A stretch of 64,000 nucleotides of DNA from the NCBI GenBank assembly GCA_963844855.1, contig CAWJQP010000069.1, positions 62,001 through 126,000 of the forward strand. The letters are read 5' to 3'. Source of the stretch: DASQDN01 sp963844855. GTDB lineage: Bacteria > Acidobacteriota > Terriglobia > Bryobacterales > Bryobacteraceae. Position numbers and translations under genes: made by a program. Under the pieces are notes generated by a model. The model had not been told where the DNA came from. It did not search any database and was given only the letters and a program-made list of their open reading frames with translations. Positions 36,153 to 44,696 of the stretch are shown here, one piece after another; the stretch's first letter is position 1; each line of letters begins with the position of its first letter.

Positions 36153-36707
36153 ATGCAAGAAGACAATAGATCCGCTGTCGATAGCAGCGAAGGCGACGTG
36201 ACGTCGGCCGAAACTCCTGAAGTTGTCGAGGACGCTCAGCCTTCGCCCGAAACCGGAGCCCAACAGTGGGCAGGCGAAAAAGCTGAACTCGAGGATCTGC
36301 TGCGCCGGCGTCAGGCGGAGTTCGAAAACTACCGCCGCCGTATCGAGCGCGAACGAATGGAGTTTGCCGAATACGCGAGCATGGAGAGCGTCCGAGCGCT
36401 GCTTCCAATCCTTGACGATTTTGAACGCGCCTTGAAAGCCGCCCAAACGGCTGGCGCTTCCGATAATGAATTGGTAAAAGGGATCGAACTGATCTATAAG
36501 AGAATGCTCGAGATCCTTACCAAGCAGGGGCTGGAGCCGATCAGCACCGAGAATGCAAGCTTCGATCCCCATTTGCACAACGCGGTTCAGCGTGTGGAGC
36601 AGGAGGATGCTCCGGACGGGGCAATCCTCGAAGAATATCAGCGCGGTTACAACTATAAAGGAAAGCTGCTGCGACCGTCGATGGTGAAGGTAGCAGTACG
36701 AACATGA
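36153..36707 (+). CDS. grpE: Nucleotide exchange factor GrpE
   Basis: 184-residue DnaK co-chaperone. An acidic N-terminus leads into a long coiled coil (LLRRRQAEFENYRRRIERER), followed by the head with FDPHLHNAVQRVE, DGAILEEYQRGYNYKGKLL and RPSMVKVAV. The ATG at 36153 gives a normal N-terminus; an in-frame TTG lies 18 bases upstream. Gap to hrcA is 42 bp. Confidence 0.95.
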   Translation: MQEDNRSAVDSSEGDVTSAETPEVVEDAQPSPETGAQQWAGEKAELEDLLRRRQAEFENYRRRIERERMEFAEYASMESVRALLPILDDFERALKAAQTAGASDNELVKGIELIYKRMLEILTKQGLEPISTENASFDPHLHNAVQRVEQEDAPDGAILEEYQRGYNYKGKLLRPSMVKVAVRT

Positions 36708-36720
36708 CGCAGGGTCGGTA

Positions 36721-37854
36721 ATGAACGTGGCAAAAAGAGATTATTACGAAGTCCTCGGCGTCGACCGGGCAGTGGATGAGGTAACGCTCAAGGGCGCATA
36801 CCGCAAACTGGCTCTCCAGTATCATCCGGATCGCAATCCGAATGATCACGAGGCCGAAGAGAAGTTCAAGGAAGCGGCAGAGGCCTATAGCATCCTCAGC
36901 GATGGTCAAAAGCGGGCCGCCTATGATCGCTTCGGTCATGCCGGCGTTCAGAGCGCCGCAGCCGGCGGGGGTGGGTTCGATCCCGGCCAATTTACGGGAT
37001 TCGAAGATATTCTCGGCGAGTTTTTCGGATTTGGCGACATGTTTGGTGGCGCAGGCGGACGGCGTAGCCGGACTCGCGCGCAACGCGGCGAGGATCTGCC
37101 TTTCGAACTCGAAGTGTCGTTTGAGGACATGATGAAGGGCATGTCGGCCGACATTCAGGTTCCGCGGATGGAAGCCTGCGGCCGATGCTCCGGAAAAGGC
37201 GCCGAGCCGGAAGACGGCTTGACGCAGTGCCCTGTTTGCCGTGGCAAAGGCGAAATCCATTACCAGCAGTCGTTTCTGACAGTGCGCCGGACGTGCTCGC
37301 AGTGCAATGGCCGCGGCCAGATCATCCGTCGACCCTGCAAGGAGTGCAAAGGCGACGGGTACCTCCGCAAAGACAAGAAATTGAAGATCAATATCCCGGC
37401 GGGCGTTGATACAGGCACGCGGCTCCGGCTAACTGGAGAAGGACAGCCGGGTGTGAATGGTGGGCCGGCCGGCGACCTTTATGTCCTCCTGAAGGTCAAA
37501 GAACATCCGATTTTCGACCGCCTCGAGGACGACCTGCACTGCACGGTTCCTGTCAACGTCGCGCAGGCAGCCCTGGGTACCGAAGTCGACATCCTGACGT
37601 TCGATGGTTTGCAGACTGTCAAGATTCCGGAGGGATCCCAGAAGGGTTCGAAGATCAAGCTGAAAGGCTTGGGCGTGCCGAACTTGCAAGGCCGCGGCCG
37701 AGGGGATATTTACGTCAATATTGACGTGAAAATCCCGAACAAATTGAGTCGCGAACAACGGAAACTCTTCGAGCAACTGCGCGAAACCCTCCCCGAAGAA
37801 AACGAGCCCCAGGAAAAAAGTCTTCTGGATAAGGTAAAAGACTACTTCATGTAG
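36721..37854 (+). CDS. dnaJ: Chaperone protein DnaJ
   Basis: 377-residue type I J-protein. The J domain carries HPDRNPN (HPD tripeptide). A G/F-rich linker follows (GGGGFDPGQFTGFEDILGEF). Four zinc repeats are present: CGRCSGKGAE, CPVCRGKGEI, CSQCNGRGQI and CKECKGDGYL. The C-terminal substrate domains are normal. It starts 13 bp after grpE. A 12-bp perfect hairpin begins 8 bases after the stop. Confidence 0.97.
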   Translation: MNVAKRDYYEVLGVDRAVDEVTLKGAYRKLALQYHPDRNPNDHEAEEKFKEAAEAYSILSDGQKRAAYDRFGHAGVQSAAAGGGGFDPGQFTGFEDILGEFFGFGDMFGGAGGRRSRTRAQRGEDLPFELEVSFEDMMKGMSADIQVPRMEACGRCSGKGAEPEDGLTQCPVCRGKGEIHYQQSFLTVRRTCSQCNGRGQIIRRPCKECKGDGYLRKDKKLKINIPAGVDTGTRLRLTGEGQPGVNGGPAGDLYVLLKVKEHPIFDRLEDDLHCTVPVNVAQAALGTEVDILTFDGLQTVKIPEGSQKGSKIKLKGLGVPNLQGRGRGDIYVNIDVKIPNKLSREQRKLFEQLRETLPEENEPQEKSLLDKVKDYFM

Positions 37855-37862
37855 TCTGCATG

Positions 37863-37892
37863 TGAAGGTATAAGAGACAGCTTATACCTTCA
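37863..37892 (+). terminator. Perfect 12-bp hairpin after dnaJ
   Basis: TGAAGGTATAAG (37863-37874) and its complement CTTATACCTTCA (37881-37892) enclose the loop AGACAG. It lies directly after dnaJ, as a terminator would, but has no U-run. The segment GTATAAGAGACAG is also identical to the last 13 bases of the Tn5 mosaic end used in tagmentation adapters. Confidence 0.45.
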
Positions 37893-38264
37893 TATTCCTT
37901 CGTTTGCGCTTTGACGGCGCTGGTGTGTGATTTCGCGTCAGCGCCTACCTACCATTCCGTCTTACTTCCATAACAATAAGCACCTTTGTACAGCTTCCCT
38001 GGCTGCGGGGTCTAAGTGCGGCCAGTATGGGAATGTTAAGCAGGCCAACTTTATGGCTGTAACACAATTGTAATATTAGTTCCTCAATGACTCAGCCAAA
38101 ATTTTTTGGATTGGATCGCCTGTCAGGAATCCGCTAACTTGGATACAACAAGCCACCACGCAAAGATGGGGTAAACGTATATCTCATCACCATGCAGTGG
38201 CTTGGTAAACGGACCTGGACGTCCCGCAACGCAATGATTGTAAAGCAGCGAGGGGACTTTCAGG
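37893..38264. other. 372-bp non-coding gap before the nitrate cluster
   Basis: No credible gene is seen. It holds an inverted repeat GGCGCTG/CAGCGCC (about 37915-37948) and the AT-rich stretch TAACACAATTGTAATATTAG near 38061-38080, which could contain a promoter. Regulation of the nitrate genes probably acts here, but I recognise no NtrC, Nit or riboswitch element. Confidence 0.4.
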
Positions 38265-39710
38265 GTGGCATTACCACTACAAGCGAGAGCACTTACAAGC
38301 GACGGGATCTTCTGCAGAATCAGCGCAGAACCGGTTGCTCCCTCTCGTCCCAGGGTCCGTAGTCTTCCTCCTGCCAAACGTATCCCAGATTCCAAACCCG
38401 GTCCCGGCGAGCAGTACCGCTTCCATTTCGACATGACCCGTTGCATCGGGTGCCACTGCTGCGAGGTGGCTTGCAACGAACAGAACAACAATCCTCCGCA
38501 CCTCCAGTGGCGAAAGGTCGGTGAGCTCGAAGGCGGGGTCTATCCCGATGCTAAGCGATTCCACCTCTCGATGGGTTGCAATCATTGCGTCGAGCCGTCC
38601 TGCCTGAAGGGCTGTCCGGTCGATGCCTACAAAAAAGATCCCGTCACCGGAATCGTTCTCCATAACGCCGACGCCTGTATCGGCTGTCAATACTGCACTT
38701 GGAATTGTCAGTACGGTGTTCCGCAATACAACGATGCGCGCGGCGTGGTCGGCAAATGCGACATGTGCCACAACCGGTTGGCTGTCGGCCTCGAGCCCGC
38801 GTGTGTCAGCGTTTGTCCTTCGTCGGCGATACAAGTTGAACTCGTCAACATCGCCGAATGGCGGCAGAACATGGCCGCTGCCGATGCTCCCGGTATGCCG
38901 CCGGCGCTAGTTTCCATCTCGACCACGCGAATCACTCAGCCTCCGCTTCCTGTCCATCGCACGGACGGACCGCGGGTCAAGCCCGAGCATCCGCACACGC
39001 CGCTCATCGTCATGACGGTGCTGATGCAGTTGGCCGTTGGTTTGATCGCTGCAAGCTTATTCCTGAAAGACCCGAAGTGGATCGCGTCCGCAGCCTTCGG
39101 TGTTCTCAATATCGCGCTGGCTGCTTCCACGCTCCACCTCGGCCGGCCTATTCACGCGATTCGGGCGCTTCGGATGTGGAAGCGATCTTGGCTTAGCCGC
39201 GAGGTTTTGCTCTTCACGCTTTTCGCGGGCGCCGCCTCAGCGTACGTCGGCGCGCTTTGGATCGGAAGCCCCCTGGCGACGGTTGCCGGAGTAATTGCTG
39301 CGTGTCTCGGTGTCCTGGGCACAATCGCCAGTTCTTGTATTTATCTTGTTCCCGCGCGTCCCGCCTGGAACATGATTCATACGACGTTGTCGTTCCTGCT
39401 TACGGCCGCAATCCTGGGGGCATCATTCTCCGGCCAGTTTCCGATCTTTGCAATCGGCGCAGCTATTGCTCAGATCGCCAACGAAGTTGTGAAATACATC
39501 CGGCTCTCGACATCGACCGAGCGCGAACAGGTTGATTCGGCTCGCCTGCTCGGCGGCAAGCTCTTCGTTGCGCGACTGCTACTACTACTACTGATTCCAT
39601 TCGCGCCCGCAGCTTTAGTTGCTGAATTCCTCGGGCGCTATCTCTTCTTCATCACCGTCGTGCCGCGTAACGTTGCCTCCACGTACTTCAGCGCCAAGGA
39701 GGCCGCATGA
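38265..39710 (+). CDS. Four-cluster ferredoxin / DmsC-like membrane anchor fusion
   Basis: 481-residue fusion. Residues about 60-190 carry a DmsB/NrfC-type electron-transfer domain with four Cys groups: CIGCHCCEVAC, CNHCVEPSCLKGC, CIGCQYCTWNC, and CDMCHNRLAVGLEPACVSVCP. From about residue 245 a hydrophobic region with eight or so helices resembles the DmsC quinol-oxidising anchor (LIVMTVLMQLAVGLIAASLF, then STLHLGRPIHAIRALRMWKR). The start is GTG at 38265; the N-terminal 50 residues have no clear similarity and may begin elsewhere. Its stop overlaps the nitrate reductase start (ATGA). It likely feeds quinol electrons to that enzyme. Confidence 0.85.
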   Translation: MALPLQARALTSDGIFCRISAEPVAPSRPRVRSLPPAKRIPDSKPGPGEQYRFHFDMTRCIGCHCCEVACNEQNNNPPHLQWRKVGELEGGVYPDAKRFHLSMGCNHCVEPSCLKGCPVDAYKKDPVTGIVLHNADACIGCQYCTWNCQYGVPQYNDARGVVGKCDMCHNRLAVGLEPACVSVCPSSAIQVELVNIAEWRQNMAAADAPGMPPALVSISTTRITQPPLPVHRTDGPRVKPEHPHTPLIVMTVLMQLAVGLIAASLFLKDPKWIASAAFGVLNIALAASTLHLGRPIHAIRALRMWKRSWLSREVLLFTLFAGAASAYVGALWIGSPLATVAGVIAACLGVLGTIASSCIYLVPARPAWNMIHTTLSFLLTAAILGASFSGQFPIFAIGAAIAQIANEVVKYIRLSTSTEREQVDSARLLGGKLFVARLLLLLLIPFAPAALVAEFLGRYLFFITVVPRNVASTYFSAKEAA

Positions 39711-41869
39711 ACATCAAGCGTCTGCTCGGTATCGATAATCTGAGCGCCGAATACGCCTACGCGCAGGATCCGGATTTCGGCTATACAGCCTCAGGCAAGA
39801 TCCCGGATAAGTGGATTCCCACGACGTGCGGATACTGCTCGGTCGGCTGCGGCATGTTGATCGGCGTTAAGGATGGGCGCGCCGTAACAGTCCGAGGTGA
39901 CGCCAAGCACCCTGTCAATCACGGCCGCCTCTGTCCGAAGGGCCTCTCCGAGCACTACATGATTCGCTCGAAAGGCCGCGCGCTTCACCCGCTGTTGCGT
40001 GGGAAGCGTGTTTCCTGGAAAACCGCCGTTGAAACGTTGGTCACTGAGTTCAGAACCGTTCAAGATCTGCACGGCAAGCAAGCTCTGGGAATCGTAAGCA
40101 CAGGCCAACTTGTCACGGAAGAGTTCTACACGCTGGCGAAGCTCGCGCACCTCGGCTTTCGGACCAGTAACTACTGCGGCAACACGACGCTTTGTATGGC
40201 GAGCGCGGTTGCCGGCTATAAGCGCTCGTTCGGAAGCGATGGACCTCCCGGCGCATATCAGGATCTCGAGAAGGCCGACATTATTCTCCTGGTGGGCGCC
40301 AACATCGCCGACAATCATCCGATTCTGGTCCAGCGCCTGAATCCACATGCGACGTTGATCGTTGCCGATCCGCGAGTCAGCAAAACGGCAATGATGGCAG
40401 ACATTCATCTGCCAGTAAAACCACGTTCCGATATCGCTCTGCTCAACGGTATTGCGCACATCCTGATTGAGACGGGGATGTTTGATAAGGCATACGTCGA
40501 GGCCCATACCGAGGGCTTCGAAGAGCTTCGTACCTTCCTTGCCAAGTTCACGCCGGATCATGTATCCGCAGTTACCGGTCTTTCGACGGAGATGATCGCG
40601 CGTGTCGCTTCACTCTACGGGCGGGCAGATTCGGCCTTTATCGGCTGGACTATGGGCGTGAACCACTCGACACAAGGCGCCGAGACGGTCAATGCGATAA
40701 ACAACCTCGCCCTCTTAACAGGCAAGATCGGAAAGCCCGGGTCCTCTCCTTTCTCGATCACCGGCCAATGCAACGCGATGGGTACACGCGAAGCCGGCGG
40801 CACCTCGAGCCTTCCTGGATATCGCAAGTTCGAAAGCCCAGAAGACCGAGCCGACCTGGCTGCTATTTGGGGTTGCGATCCGGTCGAACTTCCGACCAAA
40901 CGGGGCCTCGCTTATCCGGACATTATCGAAGCGGCCGCCGAAGGAAAAATCAAAGCGCTCTGGATCATTGCGACGAACCCGCTTGTGTCCTACCCGAACC
41001 ATAAGATGATCGAGAAGGCATTGGCCAACCTCGATTTCCTGGTTGTTCAGGACGGCTTCCATCCGACGCCAACGACGGAACGGGCTGACCTCGTGTTGCC
41101 GGCTGCCATTTGGGGTGAGAAGGAAGGTACCTACACCAACTCCGAACGGCGCTGCAGCAAAGTGAACAAAGCAGTTGAGCCGATGGGCGAATCGAAGTCG
41201 GACTTCGATATCTTCCTGGCTGTCGCCAAGCGCCTCGGTTGCCTGAACCGGCTCTACAAAGGCTGGACCACACCGCGCGATGCGTTCGATGAGTGGCGGC
41301 AGGTTTCTAAGGGCCGCCTTTGCGACTACTCGGGCATGACGTATGCCTTGATCGAGGAACACGGCGGATTGCAGTGGCCGTTTCCCGAAGGCGCAAAGCC
41401 CGGCGTTACGCGTCTCTACGAAGACGGAAAATTCCAGACGGAAACCGGCAAGGCGAAGCTGTTCCGAGTCGAGTGCGAACCATACCCCGATCAGCCTGAC
41501 GCCGAGTTTCCTTTCGTTTTCAACACCGGTCGCACAGTCGAACACTGGCACACACGCACCAAGACAGGGAATGTGCCGATTCTCGATCGACTCTCGCCGC
41601 ACGCTTGGCTCGAGATTAATCCGACTGATGCGAAACGGCTCGGATTGCAGGCGCATGATCGTGTCGATGTCATCTCTCGGCGCAGCCAAGTCCAGGCTGT
41701 TCCGCTGCGTCTGACCGAGATTGTCGCTCCGGGTCAGGTCTTCATGCCCTTTCATTTCGCGGAGCACAATTCCAACCGCGTAACGCAGGATGCGTTCGAC
41801 CCCATCTCGCGGGAGCCGAACTACAAACAGTGCGCAGTTCGCGTACAGAAAACCGGAGTCAACGTATGA
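39707..41869 (+). CDS. nasC: Assimilatory-type nitrate reductase, molybdopterin catalytic subunit
   Basis: 720-residue molybdopterin oxidoreductase of the Nas/Nap group. The [4Fe-4S] motif is CGYCSVGCGMLIGV followed by RLCPKG. Cofactor-binding segments include SNYCGNTTLCMASAVAGYK, GSDGPPGAYQDLEKADIILL and FVFNTGRTVEHWHTRTKTG. No signal peptide is present, so it is cytoplasmic, consistent with assimilation rather than periplasmic respiration. Downstream nirB and nirD complete reduction to ammonium. It overlaps both neighbours (38265 gene and nirB) by ATGA. Confidence 0.88.
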   Translation: MNIKRLLGIDNLSAEYAYAQDPDFGYTASGKIPDKWIPTTCGYCSVGCGMLIGVKDGRAVTVRGDAKHPVNHGRLCPKGLSEHYMIRSKGRALHPLLRGKRVSWKTAVETLVTEFRTVQDLHGKQALGIVSTGQLVTEEFYTLAKLAHLGFRTSNYCGNTTLCMASAVAGYKRSFGSDGPPGAYQDLEKADIILLVGANIADNHPILVQRLNPHATLIVADPRVSKTAMMADIHLPVKPRSDIALLNGIAHILIETGMFDKAYVEAHTEGFEELRTFLAKFTPDHVSAVTGLSTEMIARVASLYGRADSAFIGWTMGVNHSTQGAETVNAINNLALLTGKIGKPGSSPFSITGQCNAMGTREAGGTSSLPGYRKFESPEDRADLAAIWGCDPVELPTKRGLAYPDIIEAAAEGKIKALWIIATNPLVSYPNHKMIEKALANLDFLVVQDGFHPTPTTERADLVLPAAIWGEKEGTYTNSERRCSKVNKAVEPMGESKSDFDIFLAVAKRLGCLNRLYKGWTTPRDAFDEWRQVSKGRLCDYSGMTYALIEEHGGLQWPFPEGAKPGVTRLYEDGKFQTETGKAKLFRVECEPYPDQPDAEFPFVFNTGRTVEHWHTRTKTGNVPILDRLSPHAWLEINPTDAKRLGLQAHDRVDVISRRSQVQAVPLRLTEIVAPGQVFMPFHFAEHNSNRVTQDAFDPISREPNYKQCAVRVQKTGVNV

Positions 41870-44283
41870 AGCAGCTTGTTGTCATCGGAAACGGAATGGC
41901 TGGAGTGGCCTGTGTTGAGCAGATCCTCAGCTACTCCCGTAAGTTTGAGATCACGGTGTTCGGCGACGAGACACATGTGAACTACAACCGTATTCTTCTT
42001 TCTTCTGTTCTTGCCGGCGAAAAGTCGACAGACGAGATTGTTCTGAACGGCCTCGAGTGGTACCAGCAGAACGACATCGGCCTTCACCTTGGAGTTCGCA
42101 TTACTCAGATCGATCGCGAACGCAAGGTTGTCATTGGCGATGACGGCGGAATAACTCCATACGACAAACTCATCATTGCAACGGGATCGAGCGCGTTCAT
42201 CCCGCCCATTGAGGGTGTGAACAAGAAGAACGTCTTTACATTCCGCAGCCTCGACGACACCAGAGCGCTTCTACAGCGAGCTCGCCCGGGCTTAAAGGCA
42301 GTTGTTATCGGAGGCGGACTTCTCGGTCTCGAAGCCGCTCGCGGCTTGCAGGTTCAGGGCTGTGACGTTACGGTTGTCCACCTGCTGGACACGTTGATGA
42401 ACATGCAACTCGACAACACCGGCGGGTTGTATCTCCGTTCGAAGATGGAGAACCTTGGTGTTCGCGTACTCTGTGGCCGCTCGACGAAAGCGCTATTGGG
42501 TAATGGAAAGGTCGAGGGCTTGATGTTCGCCGACGGCGACGCGCTGGACGCCGAGCTAGTTGTCATCGCGGCAGGCATCCGACCCAACGCGGATATCGCG
42601 CGAAAAGCGGGGCTGACCGTCAATAAAGGCATCGTTGTTGATGACAGCATGCGGACGTCTGATGCCAACATCTACGCAGTGGGCGAATGCGCCGAACACA
42701 ATGGCACGACCTACGGTCTAGTCGCGCCACTATACGAACAGGGAAAAGTCCTCGCCGCTGCGATCACCGGCGCCAAAGATGCCCGGTATGAAGGGGCAGT
42801 CCCGGCGGCGAAGCTGAAGATCATGGGCCTCGATGTGTTTTCTGCCGGCGATTTCGAGGCAAGCAGTCCCGATACCGAAGTCGTCAAGTATGAAGATCCG
42901 TCGCTGGGTATCTATAAGAAACTTACACTTCGTCAGAACAAGCTTCAGGGAGTGATTCTCGTAGGCGACGCGAGCGATAGCCATCGCTACGTCGAATGGC
43001 TGCGCAACTCGACTGACATTCAGATGATGCGTCGTAGCCTGCTCTTCCCCGAGCCAGCGGCAGCATCGGCGGACCAGGGAGCCGGAGTTGCTTGCCTGTC
43101 CGATGGAGATACCATCTGCGGCTGCATCGGTGTAACGAAAGGCGCGATTGTGAAGGCGGTTCACGAGAAGGGCATTCGAACCTTCAAGCAGCTGAAAGAA
43201 TGCACGCGCGCATCCACAGGCTGCGGTTCGTGCGCCGGTATGTGCCAAACGCTGCTTAAAGCCGTTGCGCCGGATTTCGAAGAGGAAACGAAGAAGGTTC
43301 TCTGCGCCTGCGTGCCCTTCCCGCAGGAACAGTTACGGGAGATCGTACGAACTCAGCAGCTTCGCTCCGTTCAAGAGATTTTGACCATTTACGGCAACGG
43401 CGCGGGCTGCGAGATCTGCAAGCCGGCGCTCAGCTACATGGTTGACGTCGTATGGTGTGGTGAGCATTCCGAAGATCGCTCAGCTCGCTTCATCAACGAC
43501 CGTGTTCACGCCAATATTCAGAAGGACGGAACGTTCTCAGTCATCCCGCGCATTCGTGGCGGTGTAACGACGGCCGCGGAACTTCGGAAGATCGCCGATG
43601 TCGCAGAGAAGTACAACGTTCCGACCGTCAAGATCACCGGTAGCCAGCGCATCGATCTGTTGGGAGTTAAAAAAGAAGACCTTCCCAAGATGTGGGCCGA
43701 TCTGGGAATGGTTTCTGGTCAGGCGTATGCCAAGGGCGTTCGCATGGTGAAAACCTGCGTCGGCACCGAATACTGTCGCTTCGGCACGCAAGACTCGATG
43801 GGCGCCGGAATTGAACTGGAACGCCGCCTCGAAAATCTTTTCACCCCGCACAAGTTCAAGATGGCGACAGTCGGTTGTCCTCGCAACTGTGCCGAAGCCA
43901 CGGTAAAGGATATCGGACTCGTGGGGCAAGAGGGAAGCTGGCAAGTTGTCGTCGGAGGCGCGGCGGGTAAGTCGGTTCGCAAAGCCGATCTTCTTGTCAC
44001 AGTCACGACAACCGAAGAAGCGATCGAGGCTGCCGAGCTTTTCTTCCAGTATTACCGCGAAAACGCGAATTATCTGGAGCGCAGCTATGACTTTGTCGAG
44101 CGTCTCGGCATAGAGAAAGTTCGCAAGGAAACCGTGTACGCGCCCGAAGTTCAACGCAAGAAGCTGTTGGCGAGGCTGAGAAAAGCCAAAGCGCTTTCCC
44201 GCGACGCCTGGCTTGAGGGCTCGCAGCCGATAAACCCAACACAATTCGTACAGATTCAACCGATGGAGGCAATGCTCGTATGA
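41866..44283 (+). CDS. nirB: Nitrite reductase large subunit NirB
   Basis: 805-residue flavo-sirohaem enzyme that reduces nitrite to ammonium with NAD(P)H. The N-terminus has an FAD site (KQLVVIGNGMAGVACVEQIL) and an NAD site (LKAVVIGGGLLGLEAARGLQ). A BFD-like [2Fe-2S] domain has CGCIGVTKGAIVKAV and STGCGSCAGMC. The C-terminal sirohaem/[4Fe-4S] domain has CVGTEYCRFGTQDS and TVGCPRNCAEATVKDIG. Translation should start at the ATG at 41866 (overlapping the nasC stop); 12 extra in-frame codons upstream lie in nasC. Confidence 0.95.
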   Translation: MKQLVVIGNGMAGVACVEQILSYSRKFEITVFGDETHVNYNRILLSSVLAGEKSTDEIVLNGLEWYQQNDIGLHLGVRITQIDRERKVVIGDDGGITPYDKLIIATGSSAFIPPIEGVNKKNVFTFRSLDDTRALLQRARPGLKAVVIGGGLLGLEAARGLQVQGCDVTVVHLLDTLMNMQLDNTGGLYLRSKMENLGVRVLCGRSTKALLGNGKVEGLMFADGDALDAELVVIAAGIRPNADIARKAGLTVNKGIVVDDSMRTSDANIYAVGECAEHNGTTYGLVAPLYEQGKVLAAAITGAKDARYEGAVPAAKLKIMGLDVFSAGDFEASSPDTEVVKYEDPSLGIYKKLTLRQNKLQGVILVGDASDSHRYVEWLRNSTDIQMMRRSLLFPEPAAASADQGAGVACLSDGDTICGCIGVTKGAIVKAVHEKGIRTFKQLKECTRASTGCGSCAGMCQTLLKAVAPDFEEETKKVLCACVPFPQEQLREIVRTQQLRSVQEILTIYGNGAGCEICKPALSYMVDVVWCGEHSEDRSARFINDRVHANIQKDGTFSVIPRIRGGVTTAAELRKIADVAEKYNVPTVKITGSQRIDLLGVKKEDLPKMWADLGMVSGQAYAKGVRMVKTCVGTEYCRFGTQDSMGAGIELERRLENLFTPHKFKMATVGCPRNCAEATVKDIGLVGQEGSWQVVVGGAAGKSVRKADLLVTVTTTEEAIEAAELFFQYYRENANYLERSYDFVERLGIEKVRKETVYAPEVQRKKLLARLRKAKALSRDAWLEGSQPINPTQFVQIQPMEAMLV

Positions 44284-44621
44284 GCTGGATCAAGATCACT
44301 ACAGTCGACAACATCCCTGTTCGTGAGGGGCGCAGCGTGAGGATTGGCCGCACCGATGTCGCCGTATTCAACCTGGGCGATCGTTTCGCTGCGATTGACA
44401 ATCGCTGCCCACACAGCGGTGGTCCACTGTGTGACGGATTGGTTTCGGGCAACAGCGTCGTGTGCCCGCTCCATGGATGGAAGGTTGACCTGACGACCGG
44501 ATCGATTCTTCGTCCCGAAGTCCCTGTCTGCGTGGATGTCTATCCCGTCAAAGTCGAGAACGGGGTGATTTCCGTCGATTTTCCTACTCGTCGTGAGCAG
44601 GTAAAGGAAGCAGCAGCGTAA
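44280..44621 (+). CDS. nirD: Nitrite reductase small subunit NirD (Rieske type)
   Basis: 113-residue Rieske [2Fe-2S] protein, partner of NirB. The cluster motifs are CPHSGGPLCDG and CPLHGWKVDLTTG. The start overlaps the nirB stop as ATGA. The product completes the nitrite reductase complex. A 75-bp gap separates it from the porin gene. Confidence 0.93.
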   Translation: MSWIKITTVDNIPVREGRSVRIGRTDVAVFNLGDRFAAIDNRCPHSGGPLCDGLVSGNSVVCPLHGWKVDLTTGSILRPEVPVCVDVYPVKVENGVISVDFPTRREQVKEAAA

Positions 44622-44696
44622 ACAATTCTTAGATTTCGTTTAGCCGTACGAACCCCCTGTCAGTGTTCGGCTCAAACCAACACACAGGAGAGGTGT

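Noticed and set aside
37893..38264. Molybdenum-cofactor riboswitch or NasR-type leader before the nitrate genes
   Set aside because: I could not fit any known leader structure; only a weak inverted repeat and AT-rich sequence are visible.
40715..41767. Long minus-strand open frame opposite the nitrate reductase gene
   Set aside because: It is antisense to a clearly homologous gene and has no protein-like motifs; a GC-driven shadow.
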